A stretch of 64,000 bases of DNA from Amoeboaphelidium protococcarum. Lineage: Eukaryota > Aphelidiomycota > Aphelidea. A model generated the notes under the pieces. The model saw only the letters and a list, made by a program, of their open reading frames with translations. It searched no databases and was not told the origin of the DNA. The DNA is taken from contig JALECJ010000020.1 of NCBI GenBank assembly GCA_023515745.1, positions 1,426,001 through 1,490,000 on the forward strand, read 5' to 3'. Every line of letters starts with the position of its first letter. The stretch's first letter is position 1. The translations under genes were made by a program, and so were the position numbers. Positions 11,916 through 25,752 of the stretch are shown one piece after another.

Positions 11916-12709
11916 ATGCATTGTATTGAATTTCCTCAGGCACGCCCAGCCAAGCGTATGTATAATGTAGTCAAAGCAAAATAGCTGTTGAAAGAGTAAC
12001 ACTGCAAATTGCAATAAGATGTAAGTTGTCTTAGTATTTAGAATGTTGACACCATTACTGATCTGACCTGTACCGGACGCACACCAACGTCAAAACAGTG
12101 TAGACTGAAAAAGTTTTAAACAAAGCTTCAAATTTACGAGTGAAATCTCTGTTGAAAGCATAAAGGATATAAAGAGGTCGAATGCAACAAGGTTGCTCTA
12201 TACCCGCTGCTGATTTCTCATTAAATGCGTCTTAACATTAAATCCGCAGTGATCGAAGCGATCAACTCACTCAAATGCAGTAGTAGACTCTTCTACCATC
12301 CTCCGCTGTTATGTAACAAGCTCCCGATACTAGTTTTGATTTTGCCCCAGCATCATCTGCATCTGCTTTTCACGTCTATCAAGACACCAGTCTTCTTTAA
12401 TAAGACTATGCAATGCAATTAAATCAAGACGTGAGTTCAAACGAAGTATCAGAAGACCAAGATGAGGTTCATGATTCAGATAACGGTTTTGATGACGGTA
12501 GTGGTGATAATGACGATGAACTTGATGATGAGAGAAGCTTTGATATTGATGTGTTAGGTGATGATGAAGTGTTTGTCAATATTGGTGGCCAGTAAAGTGG
12601 TAGAAGGATACAATTTCGCAGCTCAAATCCTTTTGCCAACTCTAATCCTGAGCTCCAGTCTGGAGATGATGATGATGGATTTGAAGAAGATTCTAGTCCA
12701 TTTTATTGA
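11916..12709 (+). CDS. Orphan acidic, Gln/Asp-rich protein, two exons
   Basis: Not recognised. Exon 1 is 11916-12020 (basic: RPAKRMYNVVKAKQLLKEQ). Intron 12021-12103 (GTAAGT...GTGTAG, 83 nt) joins in phase to exon 2, 12104-12709. Total 236 aa. The N-terminal ~70 residues are basic and helical (LNKASNLRVKSLLKAQRIQR). The middle is Gln/Ser/Ala-rich, largely through TAG/TAA codons. The C-terminus is strongly acidic (Asp-rich, residues ~155-190) and ends EEDSSPFY. This charge pattern suits a nuclear, transcription- or chromatin-associated protein, but that is inference. Confidence 0.5.
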
Positions 12710-12796
12710 TACTCAAGGTTTATTTATTGAGTGTGACACTATAAAAATAAGAGTATCATTAAAATAATAACTCGAGCATATACAGAAAGATAAATT

Positions 12797-13520
12797 TCAA
12801 TTTTATTACTTGAATACGCGCGTATTGCTGAAGCTGCTTTTATCCTTCAAGGCACTGGAATGATTTTTATACTCCAAGATGGTACCCGCTGGCAGTTCCA
12901 GTACTTTCATTAAGCGCTAACGAATCGCAGCCTTCAACTTTTCATTCTGACAGTCTTTATTCCACACAGAGACGATGGTTTCGGCGGCGCGCAGAGACAG
13001 AACAATTCCGCAAACATCTTTGGCCAGCTGTTCCGTGGTGACTTCAGGCGCGTCCTGGCCTTCATCGGCACTGGGCACATTGACAAATTCACCGCCAACC
13101 AGAGCAATGGCGATGTTCTCCCAGACGCGATTGGATAGCTCCTTCTTCAATCTCACCATCCACTTGCCGCCCTTTACGTTCTCCTCGTCTTCCCACATTG
13201 GCTTCACGCCGTCCTTAAATAACATGTAGTCTGTGACTGGTGGCACGGCGGATGGTTTGTTCAGCCACTAGTGCATCGCCCAATATTCCTCAACCTACAA
13301 TTACCCATAATTATTTATTCATCAAATATAATTAGACTCATAATAGATTTAAACATGAAATTACAGTATTAGCAGTATTCACCTTGTGCATTCCACTTTC
13401 ATAATCAGCTTCCGTCATTTTAGTACCGACAGGCCTATGGGTGAACCACAAACTCCATGGCTGATAGAGAGCGTGACCTTCACTGTCGCCTTCACGTTTA
13501 CTGTCCGATTGCTATGACAT
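12797..13520 (-). CDS. EIF4E: Translation initiation factor eIF4E (or 4E-HP class)
   Basis: eIF4E binds the mRNA 5' cap in the cytoplasm. Two exons: 13383-13520 and 12797-13294. The 88-nt intron (13295-13382, GTGAAT...TTGTAG) is phase 0. Cap-binding features are present: PWSLWFTHRP (first Trp region), YMLFKDGVKPMWEDEEN with the stacking Trp-Glu, GGKWMVRLKK, and VWENIAIALVGGEF for the dorsal 4E-BP/4G contact. VCGIVLSLR and VSVWNKDCQNE complete the fold. 211 aa, as usual for the family. TAG codons encode Gln in HQWLNKP and RQRLMK. Paralogue class cannot be fixed by eye. Confidence 0.9.
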
Positions 13521-14215
13521 TTTGCTGAATTAAACACGGATGTAAGTAAATGATTATCACGTCGCTCTATCTTGTTAATCTATTCACAGAATTCCGCGAA
13601 CACAACCGAAAAGAGAAGGAAAGAAGATAGGCACAGAAAAATTGCAAAATTGCAAATGCGCAGACGGGCTGCGTACTGAAGACGTAATAAAATGATGGGT
13701 ACGCGTCTAATAGTCAATGTATCAGAAATCTTCAGTGCTTTATTGTTGCATCAATACGTATAATATTTCAGCTGAAAGATTTTCATCATGTACGTATGCA
13801 TTGTCTTAAGCTCTAATGTATACTAATAGAGGCAAAAGATTTATAGTTGCAATAAAGATTCGCTCTTACGCGTTTTGTAAAAACGAAAAGGAGAAAGCAT
13901 AATTGAAACTTTTCGCACGATAATTCCAGCGGAAAATTTCAACCTACACCAATAATTTAGAGGAAAGTTTAATTTTGATTAAATTAAGCCTAAGCAATAA
14001 TCTTTCCGTATTCGATATCTCGGTAATAATTCAGCAACTGTGCGATCGTTTTACTCCTTCTGCAATTTTTTAATTAAGAGCTAACGAAACAATCAAGCAT
14101 GAAAAGGACTCGGACTTCGACTAGAATTGCGTAAACCAGCCGTATTAAGTAGAAGATTTAATAGATTACGGTAAAAGTACAATAAAATGGGTAAATAGAT
14201 GAGTTTGACGCGTCC
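13521..14215. other. divergent intergenic region
   Basis: About 700 bp between the eIF4E start (minus) and the KDM5 start (plus). No supported gene. Three ACGCGT palindromes occur (13701, 13868, 14208). An upstream exon for KDM5 could be hidden here, but I cannot define one. Confidence 0.35.
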
Positions 14216-16162
<1,947 letters not shown>

Positions 16163-17507
16163 TATTATTGTTTGGTTTTATTGTATTTGTATTGACTTAC
16201 ACATTTTAAATGAAGTACGACTTTTTGAGGGCGTTTGAAATCTAAAACAAAGTAGCGAGTAGCGCAAAGGAGCTGTTGGGTTTGCTTAAGCCACAAGGGT
16301 GTACAAAGCAGCCTCAATGCCATATCATAGTCGCGAATCTTTATACGCGAATTCCGTGCATCAATGGTAAAAGTTTAGATTTCTATTTCCCTCTAATTAT
16401 TTGCTAATGCTCATAACAAAGCCATCCACCCACCCACTGATTTATCTGAGCTGATCGATGTGTTCATTTCGTTTCGAATTTCAAATGATTTTCTCTCTCA
16501 TCTGCCTTTGTCTCTAATGCAAAAGTATTGCAAGATTTCATCGACGTGATCTTATTCACTATTATTAGTGCAAGATTCAGAGATCTGCTTCCTGCGCGGC
16601 GAGCAGACGTTAATCCGTCTCGATTGCAACAGATTGCAACCAGCTGTACAATTTTGACATTCTATCTTTGAGATGAGGCCACAATATTGTTGATTTTGTC
16701 TGAGGGAGGGGGGGGGCTAAAGTGCTGGCGGTGGATTTCTGGGATTATTAAATGTTCATACTGGACGCAACACCGCTAAGAGTACTAGTGCCAGGACGTG
16801 CAGTAAGGAGCAGGCGACGAAAGATCAGCAATTATTGGTGTACATTATGGTATGATCACGCACGTCGACCATATCCACGCGACTATAAGCCAGTCTGCTC
16901 TCCTGGATATCCCTTTCTTTCTCCAGGCTTTCTATTTTCCTCCGACTCTATCTAATGTGCATATTTCACGTAGGCCAACATCAAAGAAATGAGAGTGTCA
17001 CTGTTGCCAGCTCCAGGGAGAGAAGGACGCACAAAGTCTGAGTTTAGATATTTAATCTCCATACCTTCTCTGTTTAAGCGTTACGGGGAAGAAATAATGT
17101 AACCAATGTGCAAAGAACGAGACTGCTAAGAAGCATTCCGAGGCCTAGGTCGTTCCTACCTCTACTGCCGCTGCTTTTGACGCTACTACATAGGATATCT
17201 ACGCCTTTGATGTCCAGATTCTTCAGACGGCAGCGATCTTAGTACCGCGTTTATCATATCTTCATCCATCAATTGCCACTTCTACTACCTACGCTTTTGA
17301 TGAATTTCCAGCCTTTGAATAGCTCTTTTTTTTATTTAACAGTTTTCACAGTAGCTGATCCTCAGAGTTAGTATACCCGTGTAGCAACCTTCGTTTCTAT
17401 ACACAGCCTTGCGGATGACTATCTTGAACAGATGTCACGTAATTACTAACGGAGGCAGTACATGAGTACCACCCCAGGGCAGCTCTATATTGCGTCCTTC
17501 CTGATGA
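16163..17507. other. gene-poor flank and 3' side of LINE
   Basis: No conserved gene. It contains a 77-codon frame at 16210-16443 (begins MKYDFLRAFEIQNKV) that may be an orphan exon or chance, and a G-run near 16705-16714. It should also hold the 3' UTR of the minus-strand LINE: a T8 run near 17326-17333 (A8 on the LINE strand) is one candidate for the poly-A end, about 175 nt past the ORF2 stop. I could not find target-site duplications by eye. Confidence 0.35.
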
Positions 17508-17632
17508 TCAGCTGCTTTCCCTGTTCCACCTAATTCTTTTCTGAGAGTCACCTTTCTCCACATCGTCCATTACCCGTCTCTTGAAAACAATTTTAATACC
17601 AGTTAGCGTGTCCCTTGTATTTAACTTTGATG

Positions 17633-17731
<99 letters not shown>

Positions 17732-20700
17732 TTCTTATTTCCACTGTTACGTAGAAGTGTTATTACTACTACGCCTATTATCCACTATCTAACCTACTTC
17801 GCTTCAGAGAGTCCTGTTGAGAGTCATCTTCCATTCTTCTCTTCCCCGGCCTACTATTTCTTCCACTTCCTTACTCTGCCCTCATTTTAGTGCGCTAAGT
17901 TCTCTTCCAATGTCCCACCTGTTTCAGCACTAGTTACCATTGGTTTGAGCTACATCTATGGTACCATATCCGATTCAATAACGCAAAGAACACGTCAATG
18001 GCTACCGCTTACGACGCTCTACCAAGTGACGTTGCTCTGAATCCAGCCAGCAATTTCTTTAGGGCCTCTGACACCTAAAATTGTTCTGACCATGCCTCAT
18101 CACAGATGCTTACTATATATCCAGCAATATATTCAGGTTGAAGTCTTCCCTTATCCTTGATTCTCGTTACCAGTCCACAGATCGCTGTGCTCAGCTCTCT
18201 GATGTGATGATTTCGATCGGCAATGATTCCATTATGTCCGCAGTTAAACACATGAGTCTAATCCTCGGCACATTGACCGCATAGTACGCATTCTTTCGCC
18301 AAGAAGTTATAATACTTGCTCATATTGACCATATGGTTAAGGTTATCGGACAGGACTTCCACCTTGAGCTTAGTGAGGTCCTTCGACAGCTTACAATCAC
18401 TCAAAGCATTAATCCCTTTGTGCATCACCTGACAGACGTCCTAAGTATCTATCTTCATTGAGCTATTATGCCCTCTAAAATCTTCCTCCATTCTTGACTC
18501 CCATTTCTAATAAAACTTCTTTTTAAGATGAACTTTGAGCTATTGGCCTGACTCCATCCATCCTTCATCTTCCATTCCCTCCAATTAGATCTCCATCATA
18601 GAAGGGACCTCTTTAAAGCCACCTTCCACCCCCTATACCTCCTTGATGCCGTCCTTGACTCTGAAGCTTTACTCAATACTTATACCTTTTCTATCCTAAC
18701 CTTCATTCCTAATACAGTTCAGCAGGTCACTGTACCATCTTGGTACCTCGGCCATTTCTACCAACTTTCGTCTAAGTGCTCTTTTATGACAATTGAGCGC
18801 AAATTGAGAGAAACTTAACGTAAAGCGGGCATCGCTTGGCCGGAGCACATCCGCTATCTTCTAAATCCCAACTCTATTCCATTCTTCATAATGCCGAAGA
18901 TAGACCGAGTCCGGAATGTCTCTATTTTGCAGATTATCGTTGAAGAGCGGCCTTAATCTCACTTTGCAGTCGAGATATTTCAGGGCACTGATGAATTAGT
19001 AGATTAAAGAAGTTCCAAATGTCGACTTTATATTATCTGCATCCAGATTGAAAGCACTTCGTTTGACTTATTTGATATTGCTTAGCTTCCTTGCTAGTCC
19101 TTACAAAACTTCTCTCTCAGAACTACCAACATCATTATACCAGTTTAGCCATCTTGCTACAAAGAATCTTCTAGATTCCCAAGCGAATGATCTCAATCTC
19201 ATTCCTCCAGCCTAAGAGTAGAGCCAGAAACTTTTCGTTCTTGGTTTGAGACCTACAGCTGATTTCACAAGGACTCTAAGCATACCATCTATCTTGTTAG
19301 CGAAGCTATCAGAAATTATAGTTACTTAGGTGAGATATAATAACTTTGGCATCAATACACAGTTTATGAGATACAATCCGATGCTTCCTGGAATATACTT
19401 ATACCTCAACTTATTAACTGTAATCTGGAGCCATTTGAGCACCTTCCGATGCACCTCTTGTGGTTTATTGGTAAGACTAAGCTATACACCCAGATATCGA
19501 TTACATTCCTTAGCTTCCCGGAATATTGGCTCCTCATGTAGGCCTAACTCAGCTCCAGTAATCTTTTCAGCATTTGAATGAATGACTGTTTTAGCTATAT
19601 TCATCTGCATAGCACTTGCCATCATAAAGGATTATACCAGATTGATCTATACTCTAGCGTCATTCACACCATTAGCGACAGTGGATAGATCGTCAGCAAA
19701 CGACGGTGCTTTAATACCAATACTTCTAGAGATCTTAACACCTCTAGTTTCTTCTTAAATTCTGCAGAGTAGAGTATCGTAGAATGCCAGCCAAATGAAA
19801 CAGGATAGTACATCTCCTTGAGGTAGTCCTCTCGTGGGGCAAAACCCGTCTGTAAGCCCATATGCTGTGCGAATTTGGATGATTCTGCATGTGAGTAACA
19901 TACAAATAACGTCCAACGATCTTTGATCGAACTTCAGGCGTTCCAGAGATTGCCTTATTCTATCATATCTCGTCTTGTCATATGCTTTCATGACATCAAA
20001 GTTACACACTATAAGCAGTAGCTTCTAAATATTAGCAGTATCAAAGGCAGCTCTCAGCATAAGGAGGCAATTAGCAGTAGACTTCTTCGACTAAAAAGCA
20101 AAGTTCATACCCTTGAAGAAATCCAGAGTTTCAATTCTAGCTTTAATCCGTCTATACAATAATAGCGAAAACAGCTTCCGCGACGGGGTAAGCAACGCAA
20201 TTGGCCTTATTTTAGAGAGTCTCCCGTTCCAGTCCTCAGACTTAGGTAGCAAGTGTAGGTGACATTACTGATCGACCGCCGGGATATGCAACAGTCTAAG
20301 TTAGGCATTCATCAGAACAGCAATACTTTTAACAACGAGTTGGCTATCACGAAGGAACTTGAGATGTTCATTCGTAAGATCATTAGGGGACGCCTTCTTA
20401 TTTGCAAGCGTGCCTAGACACTATTGAACTTCCTCTTAAGAGAACTCTTTACATAATCCCTGGCTCCACCCCTGCTGAATGTGAGTGAGTGGCGAGTAAT
20501 ACCTTTACCATTCCGTTTGGCAACGGAGTTGACTCTCACTATACACTTCCTCAGTCATAAGCTCCTAGTAGAATGATTTGGTTTTCTCCATCAGTTCTTC
20601 CTTTTCCGTGATCATACTAAAGTCATCCTCATCTTGCACATAAGTCAGGCCGTCGAACTCTATTCCTGTCTCCATGATTTGCTTTATACTCAACTTCTGC

Positions 20701-22355
20701 CTCTCGAAAAACTAAATTTCCCTCATTCTCTTCGCTCTCTAGATGCTAGCCTTCTGAGACTCCTTCCTACTCTTGTTGATAGCCGACTTGATGCAACTTA
20801 TGATTTACTTGACATCGATAGCTCTAGCCCGGTCCACTTCTACTTGATACCATCCAGCTATCTGCTTGAGCAATAAGGAGTGAGAGTCATTCCATTCGGA
20901 CATGTCCACTTTCTCCAGGAAGCATACTTACTACCACGCTTATAGCTTTTTCAAGGAGCGTTTCCTTCTAGTAAGCGTACTCTTCTTGGCAGGCATCATG
21001 AGTTTCGGAAGTGTCTTTAACGCAGCCTTTACAATAATCTAATCCCATAACTGTTTAACTTGGTCAAGATCACTCTTCCCAACTATGTCACGGCTATTGA
21101 GGCCTAACTTATATGCTTGAGTCTCCACTTCAGCTTAGTACGCTAGGATATGCTCTTCAGTTACTTTACGTGCATCAATTCGACTCCCTCCATATTTAAC
21201 CTTTTCATACTCCTATCTACCGAACATGCGCACCTTAAGCTCAATGGCCAAGTGGTGCCACTTGTTGTCCAATAGCAAATCTACAATTCTGCTCTGCGGT
21301 CTTCTTTCAAGGCATTACTGGCTCACCAGAAAAAAATCTAGTCTGGCCTCTGAGATACCTTAGGCAGAGTTGACTGAGTGAGTGTACTAGGTGGCTTATG
21401 GGTGAAGAACTCTGTGGATGTCCACCAGGTTATGCCCAAACTTCCCGCTGCACAATCTTGCAACAAGCTTTGATTATTTCCTATGATTACCTTATGGATT
21501 CGCATCGAGGAAGGCATCGTTCACGCAATTCCAGTCCCCACCCAATACAACATAGCACTTTTTACCTTCATACTGTTTAGTGAGTATATCTTTCAATTTC
21601 GCCTCTAGCTTGTTCGCCTCCTTTTTATGGCCTTCTTTTTCACTAGCCGGGGCATAAATAGTTCCTATAATCCAGACTTCCCTCTTTGACGTTAACACGA
21701 TTACTGTGCCCCTACCATTCAGTCTGAAGACTTTCTGGCAATACCTAGCCATCGATTTACTTACAAGCATCGCAGTTCCTTTACCAATACAGTCCTTCGA
21801 CTCCATACATTCCTCCCAATCAGATAATATCACGTAATTTTCCCTTAAAAACTCATCATTCTACCTCCACTACTTAAGAGTCCTGAAACTGCTAATCCAA
21901 GTTTCATTCAGCATCAGAATATCGATGGGGTTCATCTACTAATACTCCTTCAGCATGTATTCCCCAAGCATCTTCAATCTATCAGAGCTCGACGTCCTCA
22001 CACTCTAAACATTCTGACAGATAATACGAATATCAGAAATATCAGTATCACATTCCGAAGTCAAAGGTTATTGATCAGCCATAGTTCTACCGCTCTCATA
22101 TTCCAGGACAGTTGTTTCAGGTTGTATTGGGGGACTAGTATCAACTTAGTCATTTTGCTGTAGGTGACTCTAGATATCCTCAAGAAAACTAGAAAAATCC
22201 ATATCATATTATTCACTTTATTATTAAGAGTGCATATTCTGCGGCATATTAGATATACTAACTGCCTTGCAGGCCACTCTCTTACACTTCTGTACTTTAA
22301 TTTCCTTTTTTTCGCGCTTTTTTTTTAATAGCTCTTTTGCAAATACGCAGCACAT
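17508..22355 (-). CDS. LINE ORF2: APE endonuclease / reverse transcriptase
   Basis: 1,615 codons, open from ATG 22355 to TGA 17508 when TAA/TAG are Gln. I checked the frame triplet by triplet over most of its length. The apurinic-type endonuclease starts near 22030 (RIICQNVQSV; DILMLNETW; LGGDWNCVNDAF). Reverse transcriptase spans about 20470-19350, with RPIALLTPSRKLFS, NFDVMKAYDKTRYDRI, a GLPQGDVLSCF block and the catalytic FADDLS. A C-terminal zinc motif (CVLCGQCAEDQTHVFNC, near 18280) is followed by HHIRELS. Close to the end a TCA microsatellite encodes ~30 serines. Alternative starts are 22247, 22235 and 22202. Dozens of TAR codons must be decoded for translation. Confidence 0.88.
17628..17731. 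repeat. (TGA)n trinucleotide microsatellite inside LINE ORF2
   Basis: About 34 units, with one GGT interruption near 17650. On the coding (minus) strand it reads TCA, giving a poly-Ser tract with one Pro. Trinucleotide length changes would keep the ORF2 frame. Confidence 0.95.
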
Positions 22356-22408
22356 CCTCAAGATCTGCAGGACTTTCTCTATCTCTAATGCCTGCTCCTA
22401 GAGCCATA

Positions 22409-22561
22409 TCAAGACTCCAAGACATCAGCTAGCCTGGACTTGCTAAATGTATTGTCAGATGATGGAGCGCTCTTCAAACCGGATATTTCAAATCCATAGC
22501 GGTGTTTTACTAACTCATAGAAGACCTCCAAATTTGCGGCCCATCCATACGACCATACCTC
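22409..22561 (-). pseudogene. LINE ORF1 C-terminal remnant
   Basis: A 50-residue frame ends in TGA 54 nt upstream of the first ORF2 ATG (in a different frame). It contains WSYGWAANLEVFYELVKHRY and ends SRLADVLES. There is no ATG and the upstream codon in frame is TGA at 22562, so only the tail of a longer ORF1 seems left, or an upstream exon/segment has been lost. Assignment rests on position only. Confidence 0.4.
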
Positions 22562-22999
22562 TCAGAACTCAATTGAACTTTCCAAAAAATACAAATTTAG
22601 TATCATTCGATAGGGGATGAAAAATCTTTACCATACATTTATTGTATTTCTAATGTGACCATCTTAAAAGTCTAATACGCAACATTCCGCTTTGGTTGAA
22701 TGCTGCTCCTATCACAGTGCAATAGCCCGTATCATAGAAACAGATTTATTCATTCATGGATGTATCAGTAATCATAGAATTAATTTTAGTAGTGAAGGTA
22801 ATTATGAACCAAGAGTGACCCAAAATTTTTGTAAGCGGATTGTACCAGCAAGAACTAAAGACAGTAGGCAAAGCTGTGCTCTTGGCGCCAAAAGCAAGGC
22901 TGCTATGAGAGATACGCCGAGGCTATTTTTGTCATCTGTTGTTATATGGGTAGATTAGAAGTCTATTTTTGACTTTTCACCTTTCTATGAAAAAGCAAA
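22562..22999. other. intergenic, 5' side of receptor-like kinase
   Basis: No supported gene. A frame at 22692-23002 (plus) lacks an ATG start and any motif. This region should contain the kinase gene promoter and may contain the true 5' boundary of the LINE. Confidence 0.3.
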
Positions 23000-25471
23000 A
23001 TGAAACTCGTGGTTCAGCTGTGTGCTATGATGATGGCCTACGCGGTCCAGGTGCCGCAATGGGTTGCTCGCATGGATGGTAGTAATAATGACGTTGCGTA
23101 TGGCGTTGCAGCTGATTTGTAGGGCAATGTGGCTGTAGTCGGTTACTATGACTCGTCTACACTACTCATTTACAATGCAACTGGTAATCAAGTTGGCAGT
23201 CTGGCCAACAGTGGCTAATGGGGAGCATTTGTGGTCAAGTATTCATCTAACGGCTCTGTACTCTGGGCTGCGCGAATGGACGGCACATATTATGATTCTG
23301 CGTCTGGTGTTGCAGCTGATTCTTCTGGCAATGTAGCTGTTGTCGGTTACTATATGTCTTCTCCACTGCTCATCTATGATGCTACTGGTAATCAAGTTGG
23401 CAGTCTGGCGAACAATAACGCACATGGAACATTTGTTGTCAAGTATTCATACAACGGCTCCGTTCTCTGGGCTGCTCGCATGGATGGTAGTGGTAGTGAC
23501 TTTGCGTAAGGTGTTGCAGCTGATTTGTAGGGCAATTTCGCTGTAATCGGATAATATGACTCGTCTCCACTACTCATTTACGATGCTACTGGCAATTAAG
23601 ATGGCAGTCTGGCGAACAGCGGTTTTTTTGGGGCATTTGTTGTCAAGTATTCATAAAACGGCACTGTGCTCTGGGCTGCTCGCATGGATGGCGGTAGTAA
23701 TGACTTTACGCAAGGTGTTGCAGCTGATTTGTATGGCAATTTGGCCGTAGTCGGTCACTATGCGTCTTCTCCACTACTCATCTACGACGCTACTGGCAAT
23801 CAAGATGGCAGTCTGGCAAATATTGGCTTTTCGGGAGCATTTGTTGTAGTATACTCACAAAATCAGTCCGCCGCTTCAACATCAGCAACACTAGCCTCCT
23901 CGAGTATAACAGGGACTACCGTGGAAACTATAATCTCCTCATCATCACTAACCACTTCGACTACTACTTCTACCACTACCATTACACCAACGACGGTCAC
24001 AACCTCCACGACTACCGCGACAACAACGACTACGACAGCTTCCTCTACAACTACCCACTTATCTACCGTGACGGCGATTACTACGTCTGTCACAACGAAA
24101 ACGACAACGACCACTCCTACTTTCTTAACATTGAGCAATGTCAGTGATGTCGGTGTTATGTTTACCTCTAGTAAAACTGCACAGATGAATAGTAAGACGT
24201 TCTAAACTAGTAAGACAACGTAGATCACATTTGAGCCAAACTCCTATCAGTTGATGTCAACCGCCACGGTTAAATCATCAATTGATGAGGACACAGTAGG
24301 ACAATCGTAACCTGGTAGGCAATCCTCTTTGATGACATTATATATAGCAGTAATCGCTATTTCATGCGTTTTGTTCCTGGTACTGATTCTGTTGTCGAAG
24401 TTCTGCATCAGGCGCAGATACTTCAAGGTGCGCGTTTAGTCGCCTTTGACGAAGTAATCCAGAATTATCAGTGGTATGACTGCTCAACCATTTAAAACTG
24501 TCATCAGTTCTGAGACTCATGTGTCAAATACAGCTATGGGTGGGACAACATTCTTGAACACGTCGATGGAAGTTGCAGTGCCGGCATATTTGGAGTTGAA
24601 GCTTGGCGAAAACTTTAGAATGATGCCGAACTCCTTCATTAATAAAGGTGGCCAGGCTGAGGTATAAGTGGCAGAAGTTTTGTCTTATCCGGCTGGACAT
24701 CCCTTTGCTACGAGTGGTATAAAATTACTAGCAGCCAAGTGCTTTATTGGCAATGTTGAGAAGGATAGCGTGCACTAGGAGATTTCTCTAATGTGGAAAT
24801 TCAAAGATTTCGATCAGATTGCAAAGTTGGTGGGCTTCGATGTTCAGAGAAATATATTACTCATGTTTAATTACGAACCGGGTTCCTTGGAATCTTTGAT
24901 ATTGAGCTAATCATAGTATGCTTAATAAGTCAATTACTGCTTTGAAATGCAGCATGCTCTATGCATGGATGTTGTTACTGCATTGGTGATCCTGCACAAG
25001 AATGCCGTGGTTCACAATGACATAAAGTCTGGCAATTACCTGCTCTATTAGGATGCTAATGGCGTTTTGAGAGCTGCTCTGACAGACTTTGGTGTCTGTA
25101 CACTTCAAACCAGTGCCAATTTTGTTCAAGGTTTGTAATGGAATAAATTAAAAGGCTATACTGTAATGTATGCTGCTCCAGAGGTTCTTGCAAGATTACA
25201 GGTGCCTGAGTAGCTTCTTCCTTTACGAGATGTTTTCGCGGCCGCTGTGGTAATGTTCGAAATTTTGACGCGTATGATAGTTTGGAAAGGTTGCACAGCA
25301 GCATAAGTTAGTGAAATGGTGCTGCAAGGCTTAAGGCCGGAAGCCAAGTTTCCTGATGAACGTGCTCAGATGCTTTTGGAGACGATTCAAGCCGCTTGGG
25401 CTCAAGATCCGTCTCAGAGGCCTATTGCTGCAGAAATTTCAAATCAGCTCATTAAACTGGTATAGAGATGA
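23000..25471 (+). CDS. Receptor-like kinase with beta-propeller-type repeats
   Basis: One 823-codon exon. A signal peptide (MKLVVQLCAMMMAYA) leads into about 3.7 repeats of ~72 residues (23045-23860). Each has the pattern WAARMDG, GVAAD..GN.AVVG, SSPLLIYDATGNQ, GSLAN and GAFVVKYS.NG, resembling SBBP beta-propeller repeats. A Thr/Ser-rich mucin-like stalk follows (residues ~290-380), then one membrane helix (~446-468, SLMTLYIAVIAISCVLFLVL) and a basic stop-transfer. The kinase domain (~520-815) has the ATP lysine in LLAAKCF, catalytic loop HNDIKSGNYLL, LTDFG and AAPEV. HND lacks the usual Arg, so it is non-RD; the Gly loop is degenerate. TAR codons are read as Gln throughout. Ligand and pathway unknown. 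Confidence 0.8.
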
Positions 25472-25752
25472 AGGCGAATTTAGTATGATGATGATATTTG
25501 AGCAACTAAAAGACTATTGAATGAAAAAATGAAATGAATGTAATGTAATGTAATGCAAATATGTATAAGCTAGATTGCGCACAATAGTACGCAGTTCAAT
25601 ACTGAGCAACTTATGCGCTGACTATGCATCCCATTATTAAACGCGATCGACACCTCATCATCAGCAAGTCACTGCTTCCCATATAACAAAACAACGACGG
25701 GCCTTGATCTTTCAAAGTCATAACGTGACTCGAGATACAGCCACCTGTTCGA

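Larger units (their letters stand above)
17508..22561 (-). mobile_element. Non-LTR (LINE) retrotransposon, ORF2 intact
   Basis: The element is read on the minus strand. It comprises an ORF1 C-terminal remnant (22561-22409) followed by a full-length ORF2 (22355-17508). ORF1 has no start codon in the visible frame, so the copy is probably 5'-truncated. Boundaries are minimal: the 3' UTR and tail must lie below 17508. No long terminal repeats are seen. It sits between the 3' side of KDM5 and the 5' side of the receptor-like kinase gene and does not visibly break either. Confidence 0.8.

Noticed and set aside
22692-23002. Possible small gene on plus strand before the receptor kinase
   Set aside because: No ATG start, no motif, and about 100 codons without TGA is expected by chance under this code.
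23863-24138. Val-rich minus-strand frame
   Set aside because: Reverse reading of the Thr/Ser-rich stalk of the receptor kinase.
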